From Acephala macrosclerotiorum (Eukaryota > Ascomycota > Leotiomycetes > Helotiales > Mollisiaceae), in NCBI GenBank assembly GCA_014904845.1, contig MU119739.1:1-22573 (forward strand): 22,573 nucleotides of DNA, in the 5' to 3' direction. The notes under the pieces were generated by a model. It was not told where the DNA came from and made no database searches. It was given only the letters and a program-made list of their open reading frames with translations. Numbering within the stretch: position 1 is the stretch's first letter; each line of letters starts with the position of its first letter. Shown piece by piece: positions 1 through 8,090 of the stretch. The translations under genes were made by a program, and so were the position numbers.

Positions 1-382
1 TTAATTTTATAATAATATTCGTTAATTTAAAAATATAAATATAATTACGTATTTTTGATTTTTATTATTATTAATATAAAATCCATTTTTTTTTTTTCGT
101 TTGAAATTTTAATTTTACGTTCGATTTTATAATTTAAAAAATTTAATTTAATTTAATTTAATTTATATATATATTATATATATATTATATTTAAATTTTA
201 ATAATATTTTTTAAAATTATTATATTTTGATTTTAAAATTTTAATATATTTTATTATTAATTTTTTTTTATATTATTAATTTTTAAAAATTTATAAATAA
301 TTTTTAAATTTTTATAAAATTATAATTTTATTTTTTCGTTTTTCGTAATATAATTCGTTTTTTTATTTATTTGTAATTTGTT
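1..382. other. AT-rich stretch with microsatellites, no gene seen
   Basis: I see no coding sequence and no clear match to the other repeat units before about 383. Positions 141-165 are five perfect copies of ATTTA, followed at about 166-190 by TA-rich alternating sequence. The plus strand is T-rich, as in the neighbouring minus-oriented Z copy. It could be the flank into which the repeats inserted, or a further decayed element running off the window. Confidence 0.5.
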
Positions 383-600
383 AATACGTTTAAAAACAAA
401 TTACAAAATATTAAAATTTTAATTTAATATTAATAATTCTATTTTTTTTATTTTTTTTTCAAAGAAAATATTTATTTTTTTATATAATTAAATAAAATAA
501 ATATTAAAACAATTATTATTAAATATAATAAAAATTATAATTCGAATTATTTAATTAATCGTTTAAATAAATATTTAATTAAATCGATATTAATATTTTT
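383..600 (+). repeat. Terminal fragment of repeat unit Y (left copy, about 220 bp)
   Basis: This stretch aligns in direct orientation with 21115-21345. Both begin near TTAATACGTT, share ATATTAAAATTTTAATTTAA and TATAATTAAATAAAATAAAT, and end near TTTAATTAAATCGATAT. The reverse complement of 13925-14095 is the same sequence but lacks about 54 bp. Upstream of about 383 the match to Y stops, while downstream of 600 the minus-oriented Z copy starts. The fragment is therefore one of a pair of inverted flanks around the left Z copy, the other being 13925-14095. It could be the terminal inverted repeat of a DNA element or a broken end of a larger unit. Boundaries are by eye, good to about 10 bp. Confidence 0.65.
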
Positions 601-1386
601 TTTTTTTCAATTCGTAAATTACAAAAAAAAAAAATTATTATAATTATAAACGTATTATTTTATTATCGAATAATAATAAAAAATTTAATCGTAAATTAAT
701 TATTATTACGTATTATAATATTTAATTAATTAAATTAAATTTAAATTTTATTTTTAAATTTAATATTTATAATTTTCGAATTAATTAAAAATTCTATTTT
801 TAAAAATATTAAAAATATTAAAAATATTAAAATATTAAAATAATAATTATATATTTTTCTTTAATATTATTTTTTTTAACGATTATTTTTTTTATTATTC
901 TCGTTTTTATCGATTGATTTTTAAATTTTAAAACGTTATATTTATTTTTATATTTTAACGTTAAAATAATTAATATTAAATTTAATTATAATATTAATTA
1001 AATTATTATTTTTAATAATTTATTGAATTTTTAAAAGTTTTTTACGTTTGTACAATTATTTAATAATTATAATATCGATTATAAAACGATTTTTTTTAAT
1101 AATATTAAATTTAATTATATATTTATAAAAAAAAAAAAAAATCGATATAAATAATTACAAAAATTAAATTTAATTTTAATTATTTTATAATAAAATCAAA
1201 AATAATAAAAATCGAGATTTTTATATCGATTTTTATTATTATTATATATAGTTTAAAAATTAAAATAATACGAATAATTTTTTTATATTTTATAAATCGA
1301 ATTATTTATTACTATAAATTTTATTATTAAAAACGACGATATATTTAATCTACGAATGAAAATTTTTATTTATAGTAAAAAAACCG
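601..1386 (-). mobile_element. Repeat unit Z, left copy, distal part
   Basis: The reverse complement aligns over its length with about 18750-19500 of the right Z copy. Anchors are the CG at 1227-1228 against 18935-18936, and the run around ATATATCGTCGTTTTTAATA (reverse complement of about 1325-1345) found again near 18790-18815. The plus strand is T-rich, so the purine-rich and probably sense strand is minus. No protein domain survives. At about 801-831 a 10-bp tandem (AAAAATATTA) has more units than the right copy. The match breaks abruptly at about 1386, where a 3.6-kb segment absent from the right copy begins. The identity of Z is unknown. Confidence 0.7.
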
Positions 1387-1413
1387 TTTAAAATGTTTCT
1401 CTCGTGCCAAAAG

Positions 1414-1465
1414 AAAAAGTCCGTTCGCCGACTCGCAAGCGAGCCAATCAGCGGACGGACTTTTT
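1414..1465. repeat. Nested cruciform: 11-bp perfect stem plus inner hairpin
   Basis: AAAAAGTCCGT at 1414-1424 pairs perfectly with ACGGACTTTTT at 1455-1465. The stem continues inward through one T-G wobble and CGC/GCG to 1428 and 1451. Inside it, CTCGC (1432-1436) and GCGAG (1439-1443) form a second 5-bp hairpin with an AA loop. It looks like a bacterial intrinsic terminator, but nothing else suggests bacteria, so I read it as structured repeat DNA. Confidence 0.75.
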
Positions 1466-1499
1466 ATTTCTTTACTCGACGCACATTTTGCTCCGCAGG

Positions 1500-1523
1500 C
1501 CTCGCAGGGGCGCCCCTGCGAGG
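1500..1523. repeat. Perfect 24-bp GC palindrome
   Basis: The 12 bases CCTCGCAGGGGC (1500-1511) are followed at once by their exact reverse complement (1512-1523), with no spacer. Symmetry breaks at 1499/1524. A spacer-free, GC-rich palindrome of this length is unexpected by chance and stands out in an AT-rich window. Function unknown. Confidence 0.85.
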
Positions 1524-1529
1524 GGCTAC

Positions 1530-1544
1530 AAAGTCTTCGACTTT
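1530..1544. repeat. Short hairpin AAAGTC-TTC-GACTTT
   Basis: A 6-bp perfect stem with a 3-nt loop lies seven bases after the 24-bp palindrome. It continues the run of dyad symmetries in the left part of the island. Confidence 0.6.
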
Positions 1545-1743
1545 AGTAATCTATTCAATTTACTTCTATTTCAAATTCTAAGTTAAAAGCTCTTAATTTG
1601 AGCGTTTTATAAGTATTTGAAGCTGGCATAGTTATTTAAGTAGAGTACCAGTAGTAGTTTAGATTCTGCCGGGCGGTGAAACCGATAAGCTGATAAGCTC
1701 CTTAGTGCCTAAGGCAGAAACGCACTTCTAATAGAGCTTTACA

Positions 1744-1763
1744 CCAGGGGGAACACCCCCTGG
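1744..1763. repeat. G5/C5 hairpin, first in the island
   Basis: CCAGGGGG and CCCCCTGG form a perfect 8-bp stem with an AACA loop. It is followed by GGACCCCC, which offers an alternative partner for the G run. Related hairpins lie at 1836-1854 (8-bp stem, AGA loop), 1960-1978, 2075-2093 and 2166-2184. Confidence 0.8.
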
Positions 1764-1835
1764 GACCCCCGTCTCTTATATTGAGTTACTACGATCGATT
1801 CAATCAATTTAAATTACTTTACTTAGCATATAATT

Positions 1836-1854
1836 CCAGGGGGAGACCCCCTGG
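1836..1854. repeat. G5/C5 hairpin, second in the island
   Basis: CCAGGGGG (1836-1843), AGA loop and CCCCCTGG (1847-1854) form a perfect 8-bp stem, again followed by GGACCCCC. It is equivalent to the decayed CTAGGG...CCCTAG hairpin at 2166-2184 in copy 3. Confidence 0.8.
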
Positions 1855-1862
1855 GACCCCCC

Positions 1863-1886
1863 CTTTAGAGCTGCGCAGCTGTAAAG
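1863..1886. repeat. Near-palindrome around AGCTGCGCAGCT
   Basis: CTTTA-G-AGCTGCGCAGCT-G-TAAAG is symmetric over 24 bp except for one G/G position on each side. The 12-bp core recurs intact at 1992-2003 and with one G-to-A change (AGCTGCGCAACT) at 2198-2209. It marks the 3' end of each island unit. Confidence 0.8.
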
Positions 1887-1914
1887 CTAATGGAATGGAT
1901 TTTCGTGTGTTGTT

Positions 1915-2003
1915 GCCTTAGCGCCTTAGGCATAAACGCACTTCCAGCAGAGCCTCACACCAGGGGGACACTCCCTGGGACCCCCCTCGAAAGCTGCGCA
2001 GCT
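1915..2003. repeat. Island repeat unit, copy 2 (short form)
   Basis: GCCTTAGCGCCTTAGGC (1915-1931) leads into AAACGCACTTCC, AGAGCCTCACA, a CCAGGG...CCCTGG hairpin (1960-1978), GGACCCCCC and directly AGCTGCGCAGCT (1992-2003). Relative to copies 1 and 3 it lacks the AT-rich middle and the second G/C hairpin, as if the two hairpins had been collapsed by deletion between their shared GGGACCCCC tails. Confidence 0.75.
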
Positions 2004-2029
2004 ATAGAGATGTCCAGCACTAAGTGAGT

Positions 2030-2209
2030 GCCTTAGCGCCTTAGGCAAAAACACACTTCCGGCAGAGCCTCACACCAGAGGGACACTCCCTGGGACCCCC
2101 GTCTCTTATATTGAATTGCTACGATTGATTCTATTGATTATAAATACTTATTACGATTATATTTACTAGGGGGAGACTCCCTAGGACTCTCTTTAAAAGC
2201 TGCGCAACT
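2030..2209. repeat. Island repeat unit, copy 3 (long form, partly mutated)
   Basis: GCCTTAGCGCCTTAGGC (2030-2046), ACACACTTCC, AGAGCCTCACA, the hairpin at 2075-2093 with one mismatch, CCCCCGTCTCTTATATTGAA, AT-rich middle, hairpin CTAGGG...CCCTAG (2166-2184) and AGCTGCGCAACT (2198-2209). It differs from copy 1 largely by C-to-T and G-to-A transitions, consistent with RIP spilling in from the AT-rich right flank. Confidence 0.75.
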
Positions 2210-2220
2210 ATAGAATTAAT

Positions 2221-2650
2221 AAAAGTAGAATTTTAATATATTAATATTTCAATATTTAAAACAAAAACGCACTTAGACAATTTTACGATCGCTATTTTTA
2301 CTAAGTGCGATTATATTCTATTAATTTGTGCAATAACAAATTAATAAAATCGTTTTAAACTTAGAATTTAATAATATTTAATTGAATTTCAATTTATTTA
2401 TAAATTTTATATAATTTGTATTAGTAAATAATTTGTAATTGTAATCGCATATTAATTGAAATTTTGATATTTTTCATTGGATCGATTGCATATTAATTCG
2501 AAATTACTACGTAATTATTTCTATTGTAAATTTTTTAATAAATTAATCAAATCGCTTTATTTGAATACTTCGATTAAAATTTAATATATTGTATTGTATT
2601 ATATTGTATTTTTTGTAATTCGTAGCGATCGTTAAACTATTAAATTATTC
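2221..2650. other. Transition zone between GC island and AT-rich DNA
   Basis: Composition is intermediate: CpA, TpG and isolated G and C persist (for example ACGATCGC at about 2285, TGGATCGATTGC near 2478, GTAGCGATCGTT near 2622). A short TATTGTAT tandem lies at about 2587-2612. No gene or clear match to other units is seen. The gradual fade here contrasts with the sharp left edge of the island at 1387. CGTTTTAAAC at 2350-2359 is a near reverse complement of GTTTAAAATG at 1386-1395. Confidence 0.5.
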
Positions 2651-4739
2651 TAATTATTATATTAATTAATTAAAAAACTGAATAATATTTTATTTTATTT
2701 TAATAATAATATTTTCGTGTTTTTATATTTTTAATATATTTTTATAATCGCTTGAAAATATTACTCGTATAACGTTTTTATAACGATTTTATTTTTATTA
2801 TATTTCGTATTTCTAATTTTAATTTTTATTTTTTTAATATTTTTTTAAATCGAATTAATTTATTTTTGTAATTTAAATATATAAAACTTTTAATATAATT
2901 TAATAAAATTTATTAAAATATTATTAATTTATATTTCGTTTTTATTTCTTTTATTAATTTAATTTATAATATTTATATTATCGATTTTTTTTAAAATTTT
3001 ATTTATTCAATTTTCGTTTAATATATTTAATTTTATAATTTATTTATTTTAAATTATTTAACGTTTTATATTTACGATTTTAAATCGTTTTTTATTAAAA
3101 AAAATATTAATAAAAATTAGTTTTTTTTAATTATTTAATTATAATATTAATATTATTTACATTAATTAAAAAGTATTTTTTTTTTAATAATTTTTTTATT
3201 TTTGTATTTTATATTTCGTGAAAAACGTATAATAAATAAAAATTTCAAATTAAAATTAATTTTTATATTTATATAATAATTTATATATTAAAAAATATTT
3301 TTTATTTTAAATCGATTTTTTCGAGTATATTATATATATTATTTTAATATTATATTTAAATTTCGTATAATAATAATCGAAATTTTTATATTGATTTTAA
3401 TACAATTAAAAATATTTTATTTATTTAAATTTTTATTAAAATAATACGCGACGATTTTTAAATTTACTTTTTAATTTTTTATAAAATTTTAATATTATAT
3501 TATGAAATCTTTTTTAATATTTTTCGCGTTTATATTTAGTAATTAAATCGTTTATTTAAACTTATAATATTTAATTTAATTTATTGAAATTTATAAACGC
3601 GTATTCGATTTTTTTGTATTTAAATTATTTTTTTTATAATAGCTTTTATTTTAATATTTTTTTTTTCGTATTATAATAAAAATATATTCGAATTTTTTAA
3701 ATAATATAAATGAAATTTTTTTTTATTATATATTTCGATTATATATAATATTTTTTTTAAAAATAAAATAATATATATATTAAATAATTTATATTAATAT
3801 ATTTATTTTAATATTATAATTATAATATCGTAATACGTTATTTTTATATTTATTATTATATTTATAATATAAATCGTTATTTTATTATTAATTTATATTT
3901 TATAATAATTTTTATAATTTTTATTATTGCGATTTTTACGTATAATTAATATAAAAAAATTTTTTTTTTTAATTTGGAAATTTTTATTTATTAATATTTT
4001 ATATTTATAAACTCGAATTATTTTTATTTTTTTTAATAATCGTAAAATAAAATAATTAAATTTCGATTTTTAATTGTATTTTTTTAAAATAAATATTTTT
4101 CATATTCGCGTTTTTTAAATTTTTTTAATTAATATTTTATTTCTTTTGTAAATATATTTAATAAAATAATATTTAATTAATTTTTCTCTTTTTAATTAAT
4201 TTTTCTTTTGTATTTTTTTCAAATACGTTTTTATATTCGATATTTTTAATTCGTAATTCAAAATCGAATTTATATAATTTTATAAATTAAAAATATTACT
4301 TTTTTTATTTTATTTAATATTATATTTAAACGATCGAAAAAAAATTTTACGAATTAATTTTTTTATTTTTTATTTTATTCGATTTTTTTTTTATTATAAT
4401 TCGTTATTATATAATAATTATAATAATATTATATTCGTAATAATTAATTTTTTTTAATTGTTAATATTTTTTTATTTATTTTTATAATATATTTAAATAA
4501 ATCGATTATTGATATAATTTTATTATATTTGTTTTTTACGTATATTTTAAAGTTCAATTTTTTATCGAGTATTACGTTTAAATATTTAATTTATTTATTA
4601 TTTTATAATATTGAATTTTCGATTTTTATTATTAAATATTTTTTATTTTTTATTTTTTAAAAATAATAAATTCGTTTTTAATTAAATCAATATATAAATT
4701 CTATTTCTTTTTTAATATTTCAATAATTTCTTTAATGTA
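2651..4739. other. AT-rich, T-biased DNA downstream of the copia relic
   Basis: No open frame, RNA gene or copy of Y or Z was recognised. The stretch lies 3' of the minus-strand reverse transcriptase relic, where a copia element would have its remaining RT, RNase H and 3' LTR, and the plus strand is T-rich as a minus-coding element would be. No RNase H motif could be read, so this assignment rests on position and strand bias alone. Confidence 0.3.
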
Positions 4740-4958
4740 TTATTTTATTAGTTTTATTACTATTTTTAAATTTTTGTTTTTTATTAAAATAATAATATCG
4801 TTTACGTAAATTATTATATATAAAAATTTTCCAATGAATACTATTAATATAATAAAGAAAATTAATAACGTTAATAATTTTTGTAAAAAATTATTATTTA
4901 AAACGATAAAAAATCTTTTATTTGTTTTTTTGATTAAAATTTGATATTTTTCGCTCAT
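4740..4958 (-). pseudogene. Ty1/copia-type reverse transcriptase relic
   Basis: A 72-codon minus-strand frame beginning ATG at 4958 survives between stops. Residues 51-54 (4797-4808) read YVND, followed by IIIL and a KN-rich stretch, which matches the YVDD-I-I/L active-site strand of Ty1/copia RT with the first catalytic Asp changed to Asn by one G-to-A transition of the kind RIP makes. Residues 9-17 (IKKTNKRFF) fit a decayed copia LKQ-x-G-R-x-W-Y motif, with Gly to Asn explained by two G-to-A changes. The 42-residue spacing between the two motifs is close to the family norm. The residues between are hydrophobic and include a FLQKL helix-like segment. In the family this domain copies element RNA to cDNA; here the missing Asp and lost flanks make it dead. 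LINE RTs (YADD) and gypsy RTs (usually YIDD or YLDD) fit less well. Confidence 0.72.
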
Positions 4959-5029
4959 AGTTGAAATAATTCGTATTACGTGAAAAATTCGTAGTTTAAT
5001 AAAAATTAATATTAATTTTTAAAACGAAC

Positions 5030-7208
5030 AATCAATAAAAATATAAATTTTTATTAAATATAAATTTAAATAAAAAAATAAAAATTTACGATCGAGATTA
5101 TTTATTTGCTATTATAATCGTTTATTTAATATTATAATTTGATTTTTTTTTTGAAATTTTAATATTAAATTATTATCGATATATTATATACAATTTTCGA
5201 TTAATAAATAAAATTAATATATATTTTTCGAGTATATTATTTAAAATATATTTATTTATAAAAATTTAATTAATAATTTAATTTTTTATAATTTAAAATT
5301 TTTTAATTTTATAAAAATTGAATTTTTTAAAATAAATATATTATCGATTTATATATTGATTATTTCGAATAAAATATAATTATTTTTTGTAATAAATAAA
5401 CAAAAATCGAAAATTTATTTTTATAATAAACGTTATACGTTTTATATTAATATATTTTCGTTTTTAAAATTTTGTAAAAATTTTTAATTATTTTAAAAAT
5501 AACGTTTAATAAAAATTATATATATTAGTAAAATTATTAATTATACGTATATTTAAATAATATTTTTTAAATGAAAATTAATTTTTTTAAATTTAAAAAA
5601 TAAAATTAAAATAATAATAATTCGTTAATTAATATATTAAATAATCGAGAATTAAATTAATATTATTTTTTTATTTTTATCGTTAAACGTTTAAATTATA
5701 AAACGAGATCTTTTGTATAAAATTATCGTTTTTATATTTTTAATTGTATTTATTAATTTTAAATCGAAAATTTATTAATTATCGATTTTTTTTAAATTAT
5801 TAAAAATTAATTCAAAGATTTTTTTTGTAATCAATTTATTAATTTCTTTTTTATAAGAAATTATAAACGAATTATTTAAAATAATAATAATTATTTATTT
5901 TTAATTCTTTTTTCAATTAAATAAATATTAAAAATTTTTATATTTATTAAAACTAAAAATATAAAAAATTATTTTTGTTATAATTCGTAATAAATATAAA
6001 TTTTTTTTTTAAAATATATGAAATTTCTTTAATTAAATAAAATAAATTAAATAATTTTTTTTTTTTCAATTTTTTTTTAAAAAAATTTAATTTTAAATTT
6101 AAATTTTTTAATAATTTTTTTTTTAATTATTTTTCAAATTACTCGAAATTTTAATAAAATAATTTTATTGTAATATTATAAAAAAAAATTAATTTATTTT
6201 ATAATTACAATTAATATATTTTTTTTATTTATTATTAAAAACATATACGATTTTTTTATTTTTATTTTTATTTTTTTTCAAATAAATATATTTAAATTTA
6301 AAAATAAATCAATTAAATAATAATTTTATAAATTATTTTTTATTCGTAAAATATCGTTAATTTAATAACTAATATAATATTTTCAAATTATAATTAATAT
6401 TATAAATACGTTTTATTATAATATTCGAAAATAAATATTAAAAATAAAAAATATAAAAATAATATCGTTTAATTGTATTATATTATTAATTGTTTTAATT
6501 ATTATTTAAAATCGTTTTTTTTTTATAAATTGAAATTTTTTTAAAATAATATATTATATATATATTTTAATAAAACGTAATATTTTTTTATTAAATTAAT
6601 TGAATTATAAATTTTTATCGATATAATTTTCAAATTAATATTTATATTTTTAATATTATCGCGAAAATTTTTAAAATTAAAATTCGTTTTAAAATTATAA
6701 ATAATAAATATTAATAATTTAAAATAAATATTAATTTAATACGTTTAAAAAACGATTTATATTTTTTTCGTTAATATATTTATAAGAAATCTCGTAATTT
6801 AAAATATTAAATTTTTATCGATTTATAATATATTTAAATAAATAAAATAATTAAAATTATAATCGTTATATAATATAAATTTAAAACGATCGAAAAATTT
6901 ATTATTTATTTAATATTATTAATAAAATTTCATTTTTTTTTTTAATTCTTTTAAAGTTTATAAAATGTTTTTTACGTTTTAATATTCGTACGAATTTAAC
7001 GATTAATAAATATTTAAAACGTTTATATAATCGTTTAAATTTCATTTCAATTAAATAATATATAATAAAATCGATTTTTATCGTAAAAATTTTATAATTA
7101 TTATAAATTAAATTTTCGAGTAAATTAAATAATATTTAAAAATATTCGAATATTTTAATAATAAACGTATATTGTTTATTTTAAATAAATACGTTATTAA
7201 AATTATTA
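5030..7208 (-). mobile_element. Repeat unit Z, left copy, central part
   Basis: The reverse complement aligns nearly continuously with about 16340-18735. Anchors are: CGTTTATATAATCG at 7020-7033 against its complement at 16505-16518; ATCGAT at about 5782 against about 17830; and CGATATATTATATAC at about 5177 against 18591-18605. The left copy lacks a segment of about 130 bp present at 18381-18509. The plus strand is T-rich, so the putative sense strand is minus. No reading frame or domain is left. The inner end at about 7208 is cut by a further insertion that contains the LTR retrotransposon. Confidence 0.75.
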
Positions 7209-7242
7209 AATTTAATTTGTAATTTATTTATATTTTAAAAAT

Positions 7243-7247
7243 AAAAT
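7243..7247. repeat. Target-site duplication, left (AAAAT)
   Basis: AAAAT lies directly before the first base of the 5' LTR and recurs directly after the last base of the 3' LTR at 13055-13059. Five bp is the usual duplication made by LTR-element integrases. In such AT-rich DNA a chance match is possible, but it coincides with independently placed LTR ends. Confidence 0.75.
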
Positions 7248-7470
7248 TATTAAAACAAATATTATATAATATTTATATGCGACTCGAAATCGCATATAAT
7301 TAATATTGTTTTATTTTTTTTTCGAAATAAAATTTTTATATTTCGAGTTTTATTTTTTAAATAATTTTAATCAATTATAAATTAATACGTATATTAAAAT
7401 TCTCAAAAAAATTCTACGTATATTTAAATTATATTACTAATAATATAATATTTTTAATATTATATTAATA
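7248..7470 (+). repeat. 5' LTR (223 bp)
   Basis: Aligns end to end with 12831-13054. It starts TATTAAAACA and ends TTAATA, which are the mutated forms of the usual TG...CA termini. Shared blocks include ACAAATATTATATAATATTT, TTCGAAATAAA, TATAAATTAATACGTATATT and AATATAATATTTTT. It retains an 8-bp inverted repeat ATATGCGA...TCGCATAT (7275-7282 and 7290-7297, CTCGAAA loop). An LTR should carry the element promoter and polyadenylation signals; none can be pinpointed in this composition. Confidence 0.88.
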
Positions 7471-7500
7471 TTGATTAATAATTATTTTCAATTACAAATT
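7471..7500 (+). promoter_or_regulatory. Expected primer binding site region
   Basis: In LTR elements the tRNA primer binding site begins within a few bases of the 5' LTR, usually with TGG. Here the LTR is followed by TTGATTAATAATT, in which TGA could be a mutated TGG. The matching tRNA cannot be recognised. The placement is by position only. Confidence 0.3.
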
Positions 7501-7979
7501 AATAAAAATCTATTAAAAAAAACGAAATACAACGAATTAAAAATATTAATAAATTTATTATAAAAAGTATTAAAGAATCTCGATCGAATATTATTAAAAA
7601 CTATCGAATTATAAAAGAATTTTATTGTTTTGTTCTATAAAAACGAGATTAAAATATTTAATTGTTTTTTAAAAATTTAAAAAAATCAATTATAAAAAAA
7701 TTTGTACTTTTAAACGATTAATTCGAGTTTATATTTATTATATAAAATAATATTATTTTACGAAAAACTCGATCAAATAATTAATTGAATTATTATATTT
7801 ATTATTTGATTTTAAATATTATATTAAATCAATATTATTTTCTATTTTTTATTTCAATTATATTTATATTCTACAATTTCAAATTAATTAATCGAACAAT
7901 ATACTAATATTGAATTATAATTATACGAAGTTTTTACAAATTACTATCGAAAAACGTACTATAAAAACGTTTATTATAA

Positions 7980-8090
7980 ACGTTCAATTAAACGTTCAAT
8001 TAAACGTTTATCAAAAATATTTATTCTTTAAAAACGTTTATTTTTTTTTTATATTCGTTTTTATATTCGTTTTTATATTTTTTTTTATTC
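7980..8090. repeat. Two short 12-bp tandem arrays
   Basis: ACGTTCAATTAA is repeated twice and begins a third time at 7980-8007. About 50 bp later TATTCGTTTTTA is repeated twice from 8053, with a looser third copy near 8087. Both have a 12-bp period, which keeps a reading frame, but the surrounding frame has no recognisable product. Confidence 0.55.

Larger units (their letters stand above)
1700..1890. repeat. Island repeat unit, copy 1 (long form)
   Basis: The unit starts with CCTTAG-TGC-CTAAGG (1700-1714, itself a 6-bp dyad), then AAACGCACTTC, AGAGC-T-ACA, hairpin CCAGGGGG-AACA-CCCCCTGG (1744-1763), GGACCCCCGTCTCTTATATT, about 65 bp of AT-rich sequence, a second hairpin CCAGGGGG-AGA-CCCCCTGG (1836-1854), and a near-palindrome at 1863-1886. 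Copy 3 (2030-2209) has the same order, and copy 2 (1915-2003) is a short version. No coding potential is seen. Confidence 0.75.
1387..2220. other. GC-rich, hairpin-dense island spared from RIP
   Basis: Base composition jumps sharply at about 1387 from almost pure A+T to balanced sequence that keeps CpA, CpC and GpG. The island holds a nested cruciform (1414-1465), a perfect 24-bp palindrome (1500-1523), a 6-bp hairpin with 3-nt loop (1530-1544), and three degenerate copies of a unit built from CCTTAG...GGC, AAACGCACTTC and a G/C-run hairpin followed by GGGACCCCC. Two further G/C-run hairpins and three copies of an AGCTGCGCAGCT palindrome occur as well. I see no convincing coding frame, tRNA or rRNA. 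Overlapping 60-residue open frames near 1393-1586 are in competing frames and span palindromes. It may be a non-autonomous mobile or structured repeat, similar in style to organellar GC clusters, but its identity is unknown. Confidence 0.75.
1387..5029 (-). mobile_element. Insertion of about 3.6 kb in left Z, with copia RT relic and GC island
   Basis: The right Z copy runs without a break through the position that corresponds to 1386 and 5030 (about 18735-18755), so the intervening 3.6 kb is an insertion in the left copy or a deletion in the right. AACCG at 1382-1386 and AATCA at 5030-5034 could be a 5-bp target duplication that has diverged by RIP (two transitions), which favours insertion. 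The segment has two unlike halves: a GC-rich island at the left edge and an AT-rich, T-biased half with a minus-strand copia reverse transcriptase relic at the right edge. The relic lies only about 70 bp from the edge, too close for a whole 5' end, so the element is truncated or composite. Alternative termini TGTTT (1394) and AACA (5030) resemble LTR ends. Confidence 0.5.

Noticed and set aside
141..190. ATTTA and TA microsatellites as telomeric or origin sequence
   Set aside because: Short simple repeats are expected in DNA of this composition; no telomeric TTAGGG-type repeat is present.
1414..1465. Bacterial Rho-independent terminator
   Set aside because: Stem plus T run fits in form, but there is no bacterial gene, ribosome binding site or operon, and the window is a eukaryote-style transposon graveyard.
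1393..1581. Two overlapping open frames of about 60 codons at 1393-1586
   Set aside because: They use competing frames over a stretch dominated by a cruciform and a 24-bp palindrome, have no domain, and exist only because the island has fewer stops than its AT-rich surroundings.
1700..2209. CRISPR array or tRNA cluster in the island
   Set aside because: Only three unequal, degenerate units of about 90-190 bp without uniform spacers, and no tRNA B-box or cloverleaf was found.
3317..5240. Shared word TTTTTCGAGTATATT at about 3317 and 5226 as a repeat boundary
   Set aside because: The match does not extend beyond about 15 bp, which is within chance for this composition.
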